DNA of 64,000 nt from Rhynochetos jubatus (taxonomy: Eukaryota; Chordata; Aves; Eurypygiformes; Rhynochetidae). Positions 37,920 to 50,174 of the stretch are shown here, piece by piece. Both the position numbers and the translations under genes were made by a program. Below the pieces are notes generated by a model. It was not told the DNA's origin. It worked only from the letters and a program-made list of their open reading frames with translations, and searched no databases. The DNA lies in contig CM050651.1 in NCBI GenBank assembly GCA_027574665.1, forward strand, positions 4,899,501 through 4,963,500, read 5' to 3'. Each line of letters starts with the position of its first letter. Position 1 is the first letter of the stretch.

Positions 37920-37980
37920 CGATTCTATATGCAATATATAGAATAATTATAGAATAATATTAGAAGATACGATTCTATAT
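37920..37980. repeat. AT-rich hairpin and short direct duplication
   Basis: ATTCTATAT (37922-37930) pairs with ATATAGAAT (37936-37944) across a 5-base loop. CGATTCTATAT occurs at 37920-37930 and again at 37970-37980. The sequence between is made of TAGAATAATAT-like units. It may be a local slippage product, or the end of a small palindromic element. Confidence 0.7.
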
Positions 37981-38310
37981 TGCACACACAGAGCATATCA
38001 CACATTCTTCAGTCTGACAACTGTTACCAGTTTCTTTACACCTTTCTGCTCTCAGGCCAGCTGCCTTGCTGGACTGCCTTCATACTTAACTTTTCTAAAA
38101 TTAGGAACAAAAAAACCTCATGAACTTTCAACATTTGTTTCAGCAAGAAAATACAGAGTCCAAACCTAATAATCATCCAATACCAATCTAATCAGTAAAG
38201 AATAACGAGATTGAAGGATATGCAAGAGCAGTGAACAAGCACACCACATATATCCTTGCGGGAAGTCCATTACAGTCAGTGACTGTATACGTATGTTAAA
38301 AATATACACA

Positions 38311-38334
38311 CTGCACACGTGCATGCACGTGCAG
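38311..38334. repeat. 24-base near-palindrome, alternating purine-pyrimidine
   Basis: CTGCACACGTGCATGCACGTGCAG is a palindrome except for one extra AC. Bases 38312-38333 alternate pyrimidine and purine without a break, which favours Z-DNA or cruciform structure. It contains two CACGTG E-boxes, but with no gene context their role is unknown. Confidence 0.85.
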
Positions 38335-39055
38335 ACACACGCATCTACATGGAAAATATAACAAACACCAAGCACAACTTTGCAACTATATACTGCAGTT
38401 CTGTAGCGGCACCATTATCTACTTTATACAGTAACAGATTCGGGCAAACGTTTTGGCGTTACAGCAGACACCAAACCACAACAAACGTAAACAAACACCA
38501 TGCTTCTGGGCCAGTACTGCTAATACAGCAAGGCTCAGAAACCACTTCCCCTGTGGTTTAAATGGGTTTGTGCAGCACAAACGCCTGCAGCTGACTCGGG
38601 TGAGCCCTGGAACGGGCCTGGTCTGCAGGCTGGCACTCGGTACATTTTTGACACATGAAGTATCAGCTGTTGCAGGCAACGGGAACTCAGCAATGATTGA
38701 ATGTGGAAGGGAAAAATAAACCAAACAAAAATACCCTCAATGGTTGTGGGGTTTTTTGTTTTCTCTTCCAGGTGACTGGAAGAAGCCATAACTAAATAAT
38801 CTGAAATCAATTTGTGTCCTCATTCATAAAGAGAAAACAATCTCCAGTAGTGCAGTGGTTAAGTCAGGTGAAATTGTGTCAGAATATCCAAATGTATTTT
38901 GAAAATGTTGGCTTATAAAATTTAAATAAATTTTGAAAACAGCTGTTGTTCACTTAGATAACCAAAAGGTACATAACAAATGGGAAAAGAAGCATTTAAA
39001 AAATGGACTTATTCTGAAAATTCTGATAAGCAACCCAAATCCGAGTACCACCTAA

Positions 39056-39081
39056 TTTTTTTTTTTTTTTTTTTTTTTTTT
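39056..39081. repeat. T26 homopolymer
   Basis: Twenty-six consecutive T, the longest homopolymer in the window. Read on the minus strand it could be a poly(A) tail. However, no retrocopied gene or target duplication could be matched in the adjoining sequence. Confidence 0.95.
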
Positions 39082-41397
39082 ATAGTCTGTTTTCTTGTTA
39101 TCTTCATCAATTGGTATAGGTTCTGTGGAAGAGAAGTTCAGCATATCCACTAATTAGGACAGCACATAATACAAATCACAGTTATGTTTCAAAGTGTTGA
39201 TGACGAACACCGGCTCTGTGTGTGTGCACATGCAAAACATGACACAGGTCATTTCTAACTTGTGAATTAATAAAACTTCAAAATAGGGTACAAATATTTT
39301 TGTTCAACTACAGTGAATCTCAACACACCATGAAAAGTTTATAAATCTCATTACAGATTTCACCATAGGAAAGAAAATGTCAGATTTTGAAAGTAAAAAT
39401 TTAGGGTGGTAGAATTTGATAATAAAGCTGAAGCAAAGTCAATTACATTCACTAAATAGTCATGTTGTTCTACAACAATTTCAACTTTCGCTTGAAATTA
39501 CCTTCATAAGTAGGAGACCTTTGATGCATGGAGTACTCCCAAAGAAGCTCAATGCATGATGAAACTAAGGACTTCAAACTCCAAAAAGAAACTTGTAATA
39601 GTCTTGATTTGACCAAAACCATCCTGAATTTTGTCCTTACTTTTAGGGAATGTATGATGTTGCTCAGGGTGGGTAGACAAAGGGATCAATTTAGCTTCTT
39701 CTCTTTAAAAAAAATGCTTTTCAGAGATGCCTCTCTTCATTGAAAACAGAAAGACCCAAATCACAGGTGGCTATAGCTGGCTGTAAGAGACTTAGTCTCA
39801 ATTTCACTTGAAGAACTCTCTTGAGATGACCAGCACTTCTTGTGTCCTTGATTTTTTCTGCAGACATTCCTTTTTCAGTAGGAAATGTCAGGCTGCACAG
39901 TTTACCCATATTTCTTGCTTCGTTTCAGTACATGCTTGTCAAAACTAAAGCAGCAGTACTTTCAGAAAGGCTACTTGCTGTTTGCCCTTGGCGTACTGGA
40001 ACCTGACCTGAATGCCTGTCAGCAGATCTCACCAGATTACACTTAAATGAACTTCTGTATGCAAAGCCCGTACAAAAATATCAGTTCCCGGTTCAGCAGT
40101 TTTACGGTTCTGGTCATCACAAAGTAATGTGAAGGCAGGGCAGCAAGATAGAGAAGGCATCCTCATGGCCCTTCTTGAGGGATTTCATCTAAGCCCAGGG
40201 GATTTGTTTTCAGAACTCCGCCACATGAATCTGTCGGCACAGAACTATAAGCCTATTTAATAGCCCATCTGCTCTTCAGAAAGAGGCTTATTTGCAGCTT
40301 TGTGCTGAACAATAATGATGAGCCACCAATTCTTATTTAAACCTTTTTTGGTGCTCTCTACAGAATTTATGTCATTTTACATGGTGGCTGAGAACCAAAG
40401 GACAACTTTGCTGCTTTTTTCAAACCCACCCATCAAAACATTCTTTTTGTAATTAGATGGGCCAAGAAAAAGATACTTTTCTGTTATAAATAGGGGTTGA
40501 AAAGGTGAGTTTGTCAAGAATCACTAACATTTTAAAATGTTTGGACATCTTCCTCTATCTTTGTGTTCCATAAATATATTAAGTCACTGGGCCATTTCTT
40601 TGTTTCTCTTCATTCTCAATTGGTTTTACACATATTTCACTTTTTCTCTTAGAACAAACTGAAAGTGTAGTTCTTATATTCCTAATTCTACTGGAGGACA
40701 TTGTGAAAAGTGTAAGATCATATTTACTATGTTACTTTTATAAGCCAAGAAAGAAAGGATTGACAGCCTATAAACACAGATTCTTTTGTATTAAATACGG
40801 AACACTAATTGGCATTAGCTAAACCTTGAAAGCAAAGACAAACTAAAAATCAGAAGTCCCAGTGGCACATGTCAATCTTTTTACACTAGACTGGTGCTTG
40901 TCAGAAAGGAGGTAAGAGCAGGCTGGAAATTTCTGATTTTTTTATTTTTTAAGCAAAAATATCAGTACCAAAATGAATACATACATAGCTTTGTATGTAC
41001 ACACACACTCTCTCACATACACATATAGGTGATTTATACCAGTTTTGAGACAGGTAGGTAGCTGTCTATACTTCTAGTATATCTCACACTAGCCCATCAT
41101 TCAAGGATTTAGGTGATGGAGAACAAGATTTATGAACAAAGCAGATAAGACTCCTGGATTTCAGACTCTCTTGTCATCGGCTACGAAGTTGTGGAGAGTC
41201 TTAGCCTTGACAGTCTTTCGCATAAGTAAGTGTTATACTGAAGATCAGCCTTGACCTCTCATACACGTGGTAAATGCTCTCAACACTAGGTCAGTCTCTG
41301 TCCCTCTCTCCGAACCCAGAGTTCCAAAACCTCTGTTTTGGTAGGATAATGAAAGAAATATTCCCCAGGAATTACTGGCACACCTCTGCTACCCGCC

Positions 41398-41418
41398 TTT
41401 TTTTTTTTTTTTTTTTTT
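41398..41418. repeat. T21 homopolymer
   Basis: Twenty-one consecutive T following CTACCCGCC. No associated retrocopy is visible. Confidence 0.95.
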
Positions 41419-43153
41419 GCTAATACAGGCTTTTTGGTTTTACCTCTGAGATATGACCAATACGAGACAATTTAAAAAGTTACTTAGGCACTGTAAAGTG
41501 CAGATAATGGTAAAGTGGTTTTGGAAACATCACTGGGCAGGTGAATGCCAAATTTTTAGGTGCTTTAACACTTATAAAGGGCTGGTCTTTCATAGCACAG
41601 CAACAACACTGGCGATTAGAAACTGGACTCTTAAAAACTCAGACCAGAGCAGGAGCATTAAATCAGGCTTTCTACTACTGGGAGTGGTGATTAGATACAA
41701 ACTTGACAGCAGTACTGGCAACAGCTGGAATGCCTCTATTTAAAATTATATGCAGAATGGCATAGTTCTTTGATTGAAGATTCTTTATAATCCCAATGTA
41801 TGTGTTTGTCATAAGGTAATTATACAGTGTGAACATCTCTTTGCATGATGACACCGTTCTGCTAACTGTGCTCAAGTACTAAATGTATTATCTATGCAAT
41901 CCTATGTATCTGGATGAATTCATACATGCTCCCACAGTAACATTAAATTCTATCTGGCTGATACTAACTACATTGAAAGTAACTTTAAATAGCGGTAAAC
42001 ACAGTTTGAAATTCTGAGCTTTAAAGTTTACTCTTTTATTTCTGATATTGTTTGTTTGTTTCTTTGTTCTCATAGATGTGTGGGAGTCTCACATTCACTT
42101 ATTACCCACGTACAGCATTTCTGTCATCTGTTCCCTGTACTTCTCATCAAGGGATTCATCTTAGCCCCCACAAATCTATTCTACTTCTTACACATCAATT
42201 AGAAACTGTGGCATATGTCTTAATCAAGGGTATTAAAATACATTTCTAAAGAAAACAATGAAAACAAATTAATTTTTCATTTATCACAATTGTTGGCTTT
42301 CTCATCTAACCAATTATTCTAAACCACTGTATTTTAACCCTGACCATCTTTCACACATGTACCATGGACAAATTAAAGTAATGCACTCAGAGACGATAAT
42401 AAAAATAATGCCTTAATCTACACTGATCAATGCTACATGCCATTTTTATTAATATATCGCCATCGCAAAGATAAGCACGCTTAATTTTTGTAATCTACAA
42501 TAAATATACAGCATGCCAGTTAAATATTTTTAATCTATTACTCTCCAGATGCACCATAACCAAGAGACCACAAGTAAAACTACAGTGCCCTTTGGCCAGT
42601 CCTCTGCTGTGAAGCAAATATGGGAGGGATGGAAATACAGGCCAGAGGAACTTAATTAACAGTAGTTTTAAGATTCCAATAGCAAAGCCCTGCTCACCAG
42701 AGCTCACCCTTGGACCAGATGCAGTACAGTATGAAATTTGGCTTAGCTAACAGACTCTACAGGTGGGTCTACACTGTTTGTGTTGTGCAGCTCTAGACAG
42801 AGACAAAATTGTTACCTGTCTGGAGTCTTACAGGCTCTGTTTAGGGTCAGTTCCATAGCTTTCCTGTTTTCTTAAAGAAAACCAGTTTGCCTTTTTTTCC
42901 CTAATTTTTTTTCATCTTTCTCTGCTACAGTTCTGGACTTGCTTTCTCTCAGCTTATTGCAGTTCTTAACATAGATAGTCAAGATATATGCCAGGACTGG
43001 AAAGCTCGAAAGGGGGCATAACTAGATAAGGAAAAGGATGTGATTCTCAGAAGACTGTTTAGTCCTAAAAGTGCCTCCAGGTTTGCCAGTTAAATTCCCA
43101 TGGTTAGCACTTGCCACTCAGCTTTCTGAACCTTCATGGTATCTGAGCCATGA

Positions 43154-43408
43154 ATGCCAACGGAAAGAGATGACTTAAAGCCTTCACAGCCCCAGAGAGA
43201 GGTGTCACTACTGAGAGACCTCTACCAGCAGCATTTCATTTGGAGGTTGTCAGCTCTTGCCCCAGACTCCGGAGTAGGAAAGGAGCATCCAGTCTCTGTC
43301 ACAAGTATCTGCTACAGGCTGCCTGAGAACCGGCCAGCATTGGCCATGGCTGTCTCTGACAGCAGTAAGAAAAATGACCCAACATCTAGGTCTCATGCCG
43401 AAATGTAG
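43154..43408 (+). other. Unrecognised 84-codon open frame
   Basis: An ATG-started frame in sequence visibly richer in G and C than its flanks. The predicted product is hydrophilic, with no signal peptide, membrane segment, cysteine pattern or known motif. GCAGTAAG near 43363 could act as a 5' splice site. There is no upstream promoter-like or acceptor-like sequence that I can point to, and 84 codons is within chance for this composition. It could equally be part of a non-coding RNA or nothing. Confidence 0.12.
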
Positions 43409-44437
43409 ACAGTTTGCTCAGCCCAGGAGATTGGAAATGCTGTATTTAGACCACTTTTTACCTTCCCAAATCTGCACTGAGATGCCTAGAACCTGAGATG
43501 GAGCGATGACTTATGCTTTTTTGGCAGCAATGTACTTCAAAGCCTTTGTTGCACCTAGTAAGTTCATATATATTTAAGAACCTATTTTTAAATCTCAGGC
43601 ATCGTTACCTCAGACAACTCAACTCTGGGCTGCTCACCTTGCTATCCAGCCTTATGTTATTTATAACCTGAGTGCTACAAAATGGTTATTACGTTTCCTA
43701 TTCAAAGGAAACCTGGCTTCAAATTCCGTACAGTTTTATTCTATGCTCCAGGCAGTAAACATGGGCAAACACTGAAATACACTCACAGTATCAAAACCTG
43801 TATTTTTCCCTACCTAGCCTCACTCCAGCTCTTTGCTTCTTTTCATTGGTGTAAAACGGAAAAGAAGCTGGGGGTTAGAAACGGTGAGTAAACACAAGGA
43901 CCCTTATGCTTGAGAACGGCTGTTGGAGAGCTCAGTTTGGAGGCTTTTGTTTGAGATCGTATACCTACGGCCCGCTTACCTTGTGCCCTAGCAGAACAAA
44001 TTTACAAAGAGCAATTCACAAGACTCCCTGAAAACTGAAGTCTGTAGGAATTAAACAGTTCTTCCTCCTCGCCGTGATATGATTAGCTGTCTCTGAGGGA
44101 TGAGTGACGACGTCCCTCCCACTCAGCAGCTTCCGACTGACATTTCACTAAATAGAACTTGAATCTCAAAGGGTTGATCTGTCAAGCGGTTTCAAACCAG
44201 AGAAGATCAGGCAGGTACAGCTTACCCCCTCAGTTGCATCCTCATTTCTAATTTTCACATTTTATGCTTCATGCAAGTGTTAATTATGGAGATGAAAGCC
44301 AACTTGCCTCTATTCATCCATTCTTAGCATGTACACAAAAGGAAAGGGGAAGTGCGTACAAAATTTGCCAAAAAAGGAAAAGACTTGACCACCGCCTGAG
44401 GAAAGCAAAACAGAGCACTAATTGATGCAACATAGAT

Positions 44438-44502
44438 AATGATAATAATAATCATTGTCATCATCTTCCTCATCTAATGCAGCAGAATTTTGTTATGCAA
44501 AT
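44438..44502. promoter_or_regulatory. Inverted ATGATT/AATCAT motif plus POU octamer
   Basis: AATGAT (44438-44443) and ATCATT (44451-44456) form an inverted repeat around a 7-base spacer in a GATAATGATAATAATAATCATTGTCATCATC run. An exact ATGCAAAT octamer follows at 44495-44502. The flanks (CACTAATTGATGCAAC, AATTCTATTAGGC) add further homeodomain cores. This is the look of a vertebrate enhancer core, inferred from motifs alone. Confidence 0.3.
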
Positions 44503-45379
44503 GTTCTCTGACTTCGAGCACACATGTAAAATCAGATTTTGAATTCTATTAGGCTTTCTGCTGTGAGTAGAAAAGTCATAGCGGAAAGCCAATTTACACC
44601 ATAGGTCATAGAATCATTTAAAACAACTATGACTTTCATACAAACGAAAAACTTGGGTTTTAAGTTACTGACAAAGCCTCAAAGACAATTAATTCAGATG
44701 ATTTTACATTTCTGTGAGCCCCCATCAAATGGAAAGCATTTTAATTACATATAAATTGATTGATGTAATCAACAGAAATATTTGAAAGTGGTGTGTTTCC
44801 TGTAAAAATACATTTATTTATATAGTCAAACATGTATACACAAAAGGTTTAGTATCTACCAAATATTTTAAATGAGCGTTGGTTGCTAGGAAATCAAACT
44901 CGTATGATACTGAAACTAGAGCTGCACATTCCCTAATAAATCCAGTATCTGTAGGAAAACCACTGTGCTGGTCATCCAGAAGATATTCACAAATTTCAAC
45001 ACAAAGATTTTTACGTAACAGATAATTCTGAATGACAGTTGTACCAAGAATGATGCGGTAACACCTCCACGTAACAAATATGCTGTCCAGTGCTCGCTGC
45101 AATTACCCCAAATTTGAGATAGGCAGGTTTCATTCCTGCCTCTATCTGCTATCGGAGAGAATTCAAACCTACATGTCATATTTCCTTTGATAATTCCCAT
45201 AAACCCTACCACAAGAGGCATTTTGGAGTAAGCCTGCTTGATTATTTCTTTTTAAAACTCCCAATTTATGCTGTTGAAACTGTTCCACATGTTATAAATA
45301 TGTACACATTCATTAGAGAATTTTAACCTAAACATCACCCTGGAGGGCTTTTCTCTGATTCTGGGACTGGGTTCCTGCC

Positions 45380-45399
45380 TTTTTTTTTTTTTTTTTTTT
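45380..45399. repeat. T20 homopolymer
   Basis: Twenty consecutive T after GTTCCTGCC, followed by AAACACACAAGG. No associated retrocopy is visible. Confidence 0.95.
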
Positions 45400-46031
45400 A
45401 AACACACAAGGAAACCGCTCCATCATATTCAGTCAGATAAAAAGTTTGTCTGCCTGGCAGAATGACGGTGGAATGAGAACATCTGTCTCAGCTTTCCCTT
45501 AGCAAAATCTTGTTAACATAAGTAAGACTGGCAATGAAGACACAGCAGTCTCAGCTTTCATATGCATTTACAACCATCATGTAAATTCTCCAAAGACATA
45601 AAATAGGTACTCTGTTGCATTCTAAGCTACCATTAAAACATACCCTACCACATCCTCACTAGCTTTATTCAGGGTGTTAGCTAGAGGTGTATGTCGATCA
45701 CACGTACTTTCATTTTGACATATCCAAAAAAGGCAAATTTTTCTAAGTCATCCAGTACCTGGGTTGTAGACAGCTCTCTAATACTTCTTCCTAAGTGATG
45801 AAAAAATTGCTAGGAAACAGTACAGTATTTTTTGGCAACAAAAGACAACGTGTTTTTTTCAGGTGAGAAGATTTCAGTTGATGTTACGAAGTGAGGTGGA
45901 CGACAAGTCCAGCTTTTACAAAAAAATCTACAGGTATAATATCCCTCCAGAAGATGAAAACAAAGCTTAAGTGGCCATATTCTGAGCACCAGAGCAGTGT
46001 GTACAAACCTTTCCCTAAAATTTCTCAAATC

Positions 46032-46060
46032 CATATGTGTGTGTGCGTGTATATATACAC
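46032..46060. repeat. Alternating TG/TA tract
   Basis: An unbroken pyrimidine-purine alternation of 29 bases made of CATATG, (TG)n, CG and (TA)n units. It is a simple repeat with Z-DNA potential. The TATATATA part would unwind most easily. Confidence 0.85.
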
Positions 46061-46880
46061 CCCAGTGGCCACCTAGTCTTTTTAGACTAAATCAAGGCAA
46101 GCAGTCTCATCTAGTTACCCACTAAGGCAGCCTGAATTTGGGTTATTTTTTATGAGGAAGGGAAACAGGGTTTTAGCAAAAATATTGTTGCATAAACCAC
46201 AGATAAACAAAGAAGAGAAGGCAGAGAAAGGCATTTTTTCGTCCTCATTTGTTAATGTGATGTATGGCAGCGGCAGACTGCCCTGTCACAGTTAGGTATG
46301 GGGAAGTTACCTAAACGGAATAAGCAGTGTTCTAGAAAGTGCTGTTGTAGCTGGCATACAGTTTGTAAACACCTTAAATTTCAATGAGTCTATTGCCTCC
46401 ATGGACTTCTCAAGGCAAAAGTGCCAAATGAAGATCTTTTGGGACTGCATAGCTTTATACGAACCTTTACAATTTGTTGTGCCTGAACTGCACTGACTCT
46501 CCAAATACGCAATACACTGGACCAATGCTTCTGGGAATAGTGGATAAAGCTGACATTTTTCCACTCCAGAAAAACAACCAGCTTTCTTAAAGAAGTAACA
46601 AGAAAAATGTCTTCCCTTTATTTCTCTGCCTTTTTATGTCCTTAAATCAGTACAGTTAGACACTCTGGTCTTTGTTTACCTTTTAAAAAACACAGTGCTG
46701 CACTTCAGGAATGTACTGTTATCAGTGAATATAGCAGGATATTAGTGGAGGATAAAAATTGCAGTTTGTGTTTTCTTTGTGCTTGTGGATATTACATGCT
46801 GCTAACAATGTTTTGCTTTACTAAAAGGGCATGTATCAGCAGGAGAATCAGTGCTGACTTCCAGGGAGAAAGTTGGGGAT

Positions 46881-46907
46881 CTGCTGGAGCTCTGCTGGAG
46901 CTCTGCT
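46881..46907. repeat. 11-base tandem repeat, about 2.4 copies
   Basis: The unit CTGCTGGAGCT occurs twice in direct succession and then partly again (CTGCT). It is a small local duplication with no known role. Confidence 0.85.
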
Positions 46908-47252
46908 TTCACCAATTCTCCTTCTCTCTCAAATAGTTGATCAACATCTAAAGATAAGTCTTTTCAACATGCTGTGTAACGTATATTATGCCCACACGAG
47001 ATATGAATCATACAAGATGAATGCAATTTTAAAACAAATACAGTTACAGTATATTGAGCTAAAATTATATTTTAATAAACTATAGCATGAAAAATATTAA
47101 GCATTTTTATTAAAAAAAAACCCAACACTACACCACCACCATGCAGAACTTTTTGGCCCCAGTTTGTAATCTGTGCAACCTGGTCAGAATCAATGAAATC
47201 CTCTGAGATTTGAGGAATCTCACAATTTTACTCTGAAAGCAAGGCCAAAGAA

Positions 47253-47281
47253 GGGGGGGAGAGGAGGGGAGTGCAGCGTGG
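47253..47281. repeat. G-rich patch with G7 and G4 runs
   Basis: G7 (47253-47259) is followed by AGAGGAGGGGAGTGCAGCGTGGG. Several G tracts within 30 bases could form a G-quadruplex on the plus strand. It is isolated, with no promoter features around it. Confidence 0.6.
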
Positions 47282-47768
47282 GAAGAGAAAGTATAATCCC
47301 ACTGTATTTCTGAAAATAAATTGGTGCTTTAAGAATCTCTGATTTTCAGGAAGAAAAAGACCTCTCAAAGTTCTAATACTGCAGTTCCTGAACAACTGGA
47401 CCTGAACCATGGGAGCACACGAATTGCTGGTTTGGGCAGCGGAAAAGTTTTCCCCAGTCTTCCTGCACTGGCAAAGTGCCTCATCCATGTCTGTTTCCCG
47501 GATCTAACTTGTGTCACACACTCCAGAGCCCCCTCTTATCCTGACACCTCACCTAGCAATAGCAAGGTTTCTTGCAATGCACCTGGCTTTTGCCTCATGC
47601 AGAACACCACCGTGGGCACAGGTTCCACGGTAATCCTGCCACGTGAAGGCTTAAATTGATTTGGGTCATCATGATGACAGAAAAGGCACTCAGAGGAACT
47701 CAGAACCACCTTTCCATTCAGTGCAGATTGTACACATAGCTTTAACAAAGGAGACACTTCAAGTGAAA

Positions 47769-47799
47769 GTACACACACACACACGTGTGTGCGTATATA
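47769..47799. repeat. Alternating AC/GT/TA tract with palindrome
   Basis: Thirty-one bases of unbroken purine-pyrimidine alternation: (AC)7, then GTGTGTGCGTATATA. ACACACGTGTGT (47779-47790) inside it is a perfect 12-base palindrome. Strong Z-DNA and cruciform potential, and a likely length-variable microsatellite. Confidence 0.88.
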
Positions 47800-47932
47800 G
47801 ATATAAAGAGAACGTACATGTCTCTGGCACGCCTAACGTTCCTCAAGAAACCGGTGTCTCCAAGGTCATACAGCTTCTCTATTTCTCCCAAGGTTTCCAG
47901 AATAAATGTCCCTGAAACCTATCTCACTGTAC

Positions 47933-47954
47933 GTTTACTGTGAGTTTACTGTGC
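47933..47954. repeat. 11-base tandem duplication
   Basis: GTTTACTGTGA is followed at once by GTTTACTGTGC. A small slippage or duplication product. Confidence 0.8.
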
Positions 47955-49084
47955 TAACACAACTCCAGTCATCAGCTACTACTTGACTGACATTCTATAA
48001 ACACAATCAGCAAGATTTTAGATCTTGTGTTAATTCTTAATGGCTACATGTATTGAATTCAGATTGCAGCCTTCAAAGTCTGAAATGAGACCTGCAGTAC
48101 ATGTACAGGCTATCTCCTGCAGGATATCCATACGGGATTCTCTACTGTAATTGATTTTAACTGTACAAGCCCTATTATTTAAACTGGAAAAGCTACTATC
48201 AGAAATAAAAGGAGCAAAATAATGTCTAAATAATGAAAAAAATAAAAAATATGCAGCCTTGATGAATATCTAAAGTGGCATAAATGTATTTATTTTTACC
48301 TGGGAGAACTGCTGCTACTTCATGTAGGAAATTTCTAACTGATTTTGCATAATGAGTAAGTAGCATGTGAACAGAGCAGCTCTGCAAAGGTTTTACACAG
48401 AGTGCTAAACACTATGACATAAACTTCTGACATTTACAGGAGCCTTTGTAATCCCTCGGCTAGCTAGACGAGAGAGAAAAGGAAGAAAAGAAACCAACTT
48501 AAAAAAAACCCACAGTCTGAAATTTTGTTTTATTCTTGGTATGTTCCTGTTTTAAGGCTTTTACTCAGTTTCATTACCATGGCATGACAGACTGTGCTAT
48601 TAAAAATTAAGCTCATCCCCTTATATAAAATGTGCACAAGCTGTACGTTTGCCTGGAAAGCCCCGCTGCTCCTTAGCTTCCAACTTGCAAAATGGAAAGG
48701 GAAATTTTTAGTAAATCTTTGAATTACTACTATTAAAATGAAACAGTCTGCAAAACAATAGCAAGTGCCACGTTTTTGACAAATTTCACTAATGCAAGCC
48801 ATTAGTAAACGTTGCCCTAGGTTTTTTAGCTGCCCCTGATACTTCTCATATAGGCATTACAAATAAATGGAGAAGAATATGCCATGAGAGGGAGTTATGA
48901 GTTGCTGGAATTAAGGAAAAACAACCATCTGCTTTGAAGACATGTCTATGGAGGGTCCAGGTTAGCATGCTGAAAACCAACCTTGACTACCCTATAAAAT
49001 GGAAAATTTCTAGCAAACTTTTTGTGTATAACTAACTCAATATTAGGATCAGACAAACACTTCGGCCACAGCAGTAACTGAACT

Positions 49085-49111
49085 GACAATTTACAGTCAG
49101 ACAATTTACAG
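49085..49111. repeat. 15-base tandem duplication
   Basis: GACAATTTACAGTCA is followed by GACAATTTACAG, a direct duplication with no mismatch over the shared 12 bases. Confidence 0.85.
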
Positions 49112-49199
49112 CTTCCGTAGTCAACCCCAGATGTCCTTCACTAGACTTCAAAGGGCTACTCCTAGGGACACTGAGATTCTCATCTGTAAACTGACTGAC

Positions 49200-49216
49200 G
49201 GTAGGTACCACCTACC
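49200..49216. repeat. 7-base inverted repeat
   Basis: GGTAGGT and ACCTACC flank a 3-base spacer (ACC). It could form a small hairpin or bind a dimeric factor. Unassigned. Confidence 0.7.
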
Positions 49217-50174
49217 ATGACCATCAGAAAGTCATACAAGATCTGCTTTTTAAGTATGCAAAATAAGGCTGTAAGGTGTATTTTAAAGTTCAATAACCAA
49301 CAGAAATTGATAAAAAGTGTGGTGGAAAAACTATTTTCATTCTACAGCAAAATATTTATCTTGAGTTTTGCCCTTTCAACATGAAGAGTTTACATGCAAA
49401 TGCACTGTAGCTATCTGAAGTGAATTTTCTCTGCAGACACCCAAAAGCAGCAGTTCCCTGCCATATGTTTCCTCTCCTCCACTTTGCTATCAACTTCCAG
49501 AAGAAATCTGTAGCACTCTGCCTGTAGACTGACCAAGAGACATCCCGGAGGTGACTCGTCCTCCTTACTTCATTAACAGCATTAGTGAGCTCATCAGTTG
49601 GTTATTTGCTGGAGATTCGTTTTAATTGGGGCAGTTCGTATGCAAGGCACGTTGGAATTTGATTGAGGGGAAAAAAAGATATAAAGTGTCAGAAGGAAAA
49701 CTGTAAAAATAATACAAAAGTCTTGGAGAAAAAGTGCTGGCTTTATATTCTTGACTACACAGAATGAAATACAACACAACAGACTGTAATAAATTATAAT
49801 TTCAGCTGGGAAGAATATGGATTTACGTATTTCTCACCTACACTAGTGAAACATAAAAAAACGCCCTACTGGCAACTGGAATGTGAATTATTATCTATAC
49901 AGATGATTTAGCTAAGGTGAGATAAATAGGCTGTCAGAAGAAAAAGGGGAAGAATGAGGTTTCTGAGAGGAAAAACCCTCTCAAACTATGTCATATCCCT
50001 TGAAAACGATAATTTTCATAAAGCTATTGTTTTACACAATAAAAAACGAGAATATCAGGATATCCCATCGTGTAGTGCCTTTCAATGAGAAGAAAATTAG
50101 TGCGCCGTGGGAGCTGTTAGGAAACTAGATGGGAATTCAAGGCACTAGTTTGCACAGAGAGGCTAGAGGGAGCA

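Larger units (their letters stand above)
34092..39055. other. Non-coding AT-rich stretch with simple repeats
   Basis: No gene recognised. It contains C5AC7 at 35073-35085, a T7G13 block at 35798-35817, an octamer ATTTGCAT at 37055-37062, an AT-rich hairpin and duplication at 37920-37980, and a Z-DNA-prone near-palindrome at 38311-38334. Homeodomain-type motifs are dense at about 34780-34990 (TTTTAATTATTAGTAATGAC). An acceptor-like TTTACAG (ending 37174) and a donor GTAAGT (37207) bracket only 32 bases. That could be a microexon, but is weak. Confidence 0.5.
39082..50160. other. Long non-coding stretch with simple repeats
   Basis: No gene recognised across about 11 kb. It holds T21 (41398-41418), T20 (45380-45399), two long alternating purine-pyrimidine tracts (46032-46060, 47769-47799), a G-rich patch (47253-47281) and several 11- to 15-base tandem duplications. 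About 44380-44800 is rich in homeodomain, octamer and ATGATTA-like motifs and is the likeliest conserved non-coding element. An ATG-started frame of 84 codons at 43154-43408 lies in a GC-richer patch, but I do not recognise its product. Confidence 0.5.

Noticed and set aside
39056..45399. T26, T21 and T20 runs as poly(A) tails of minus-strand retrocopies
   Set aside because: No retrocopied coding sequence or flanking target duplication was found beside any of them.
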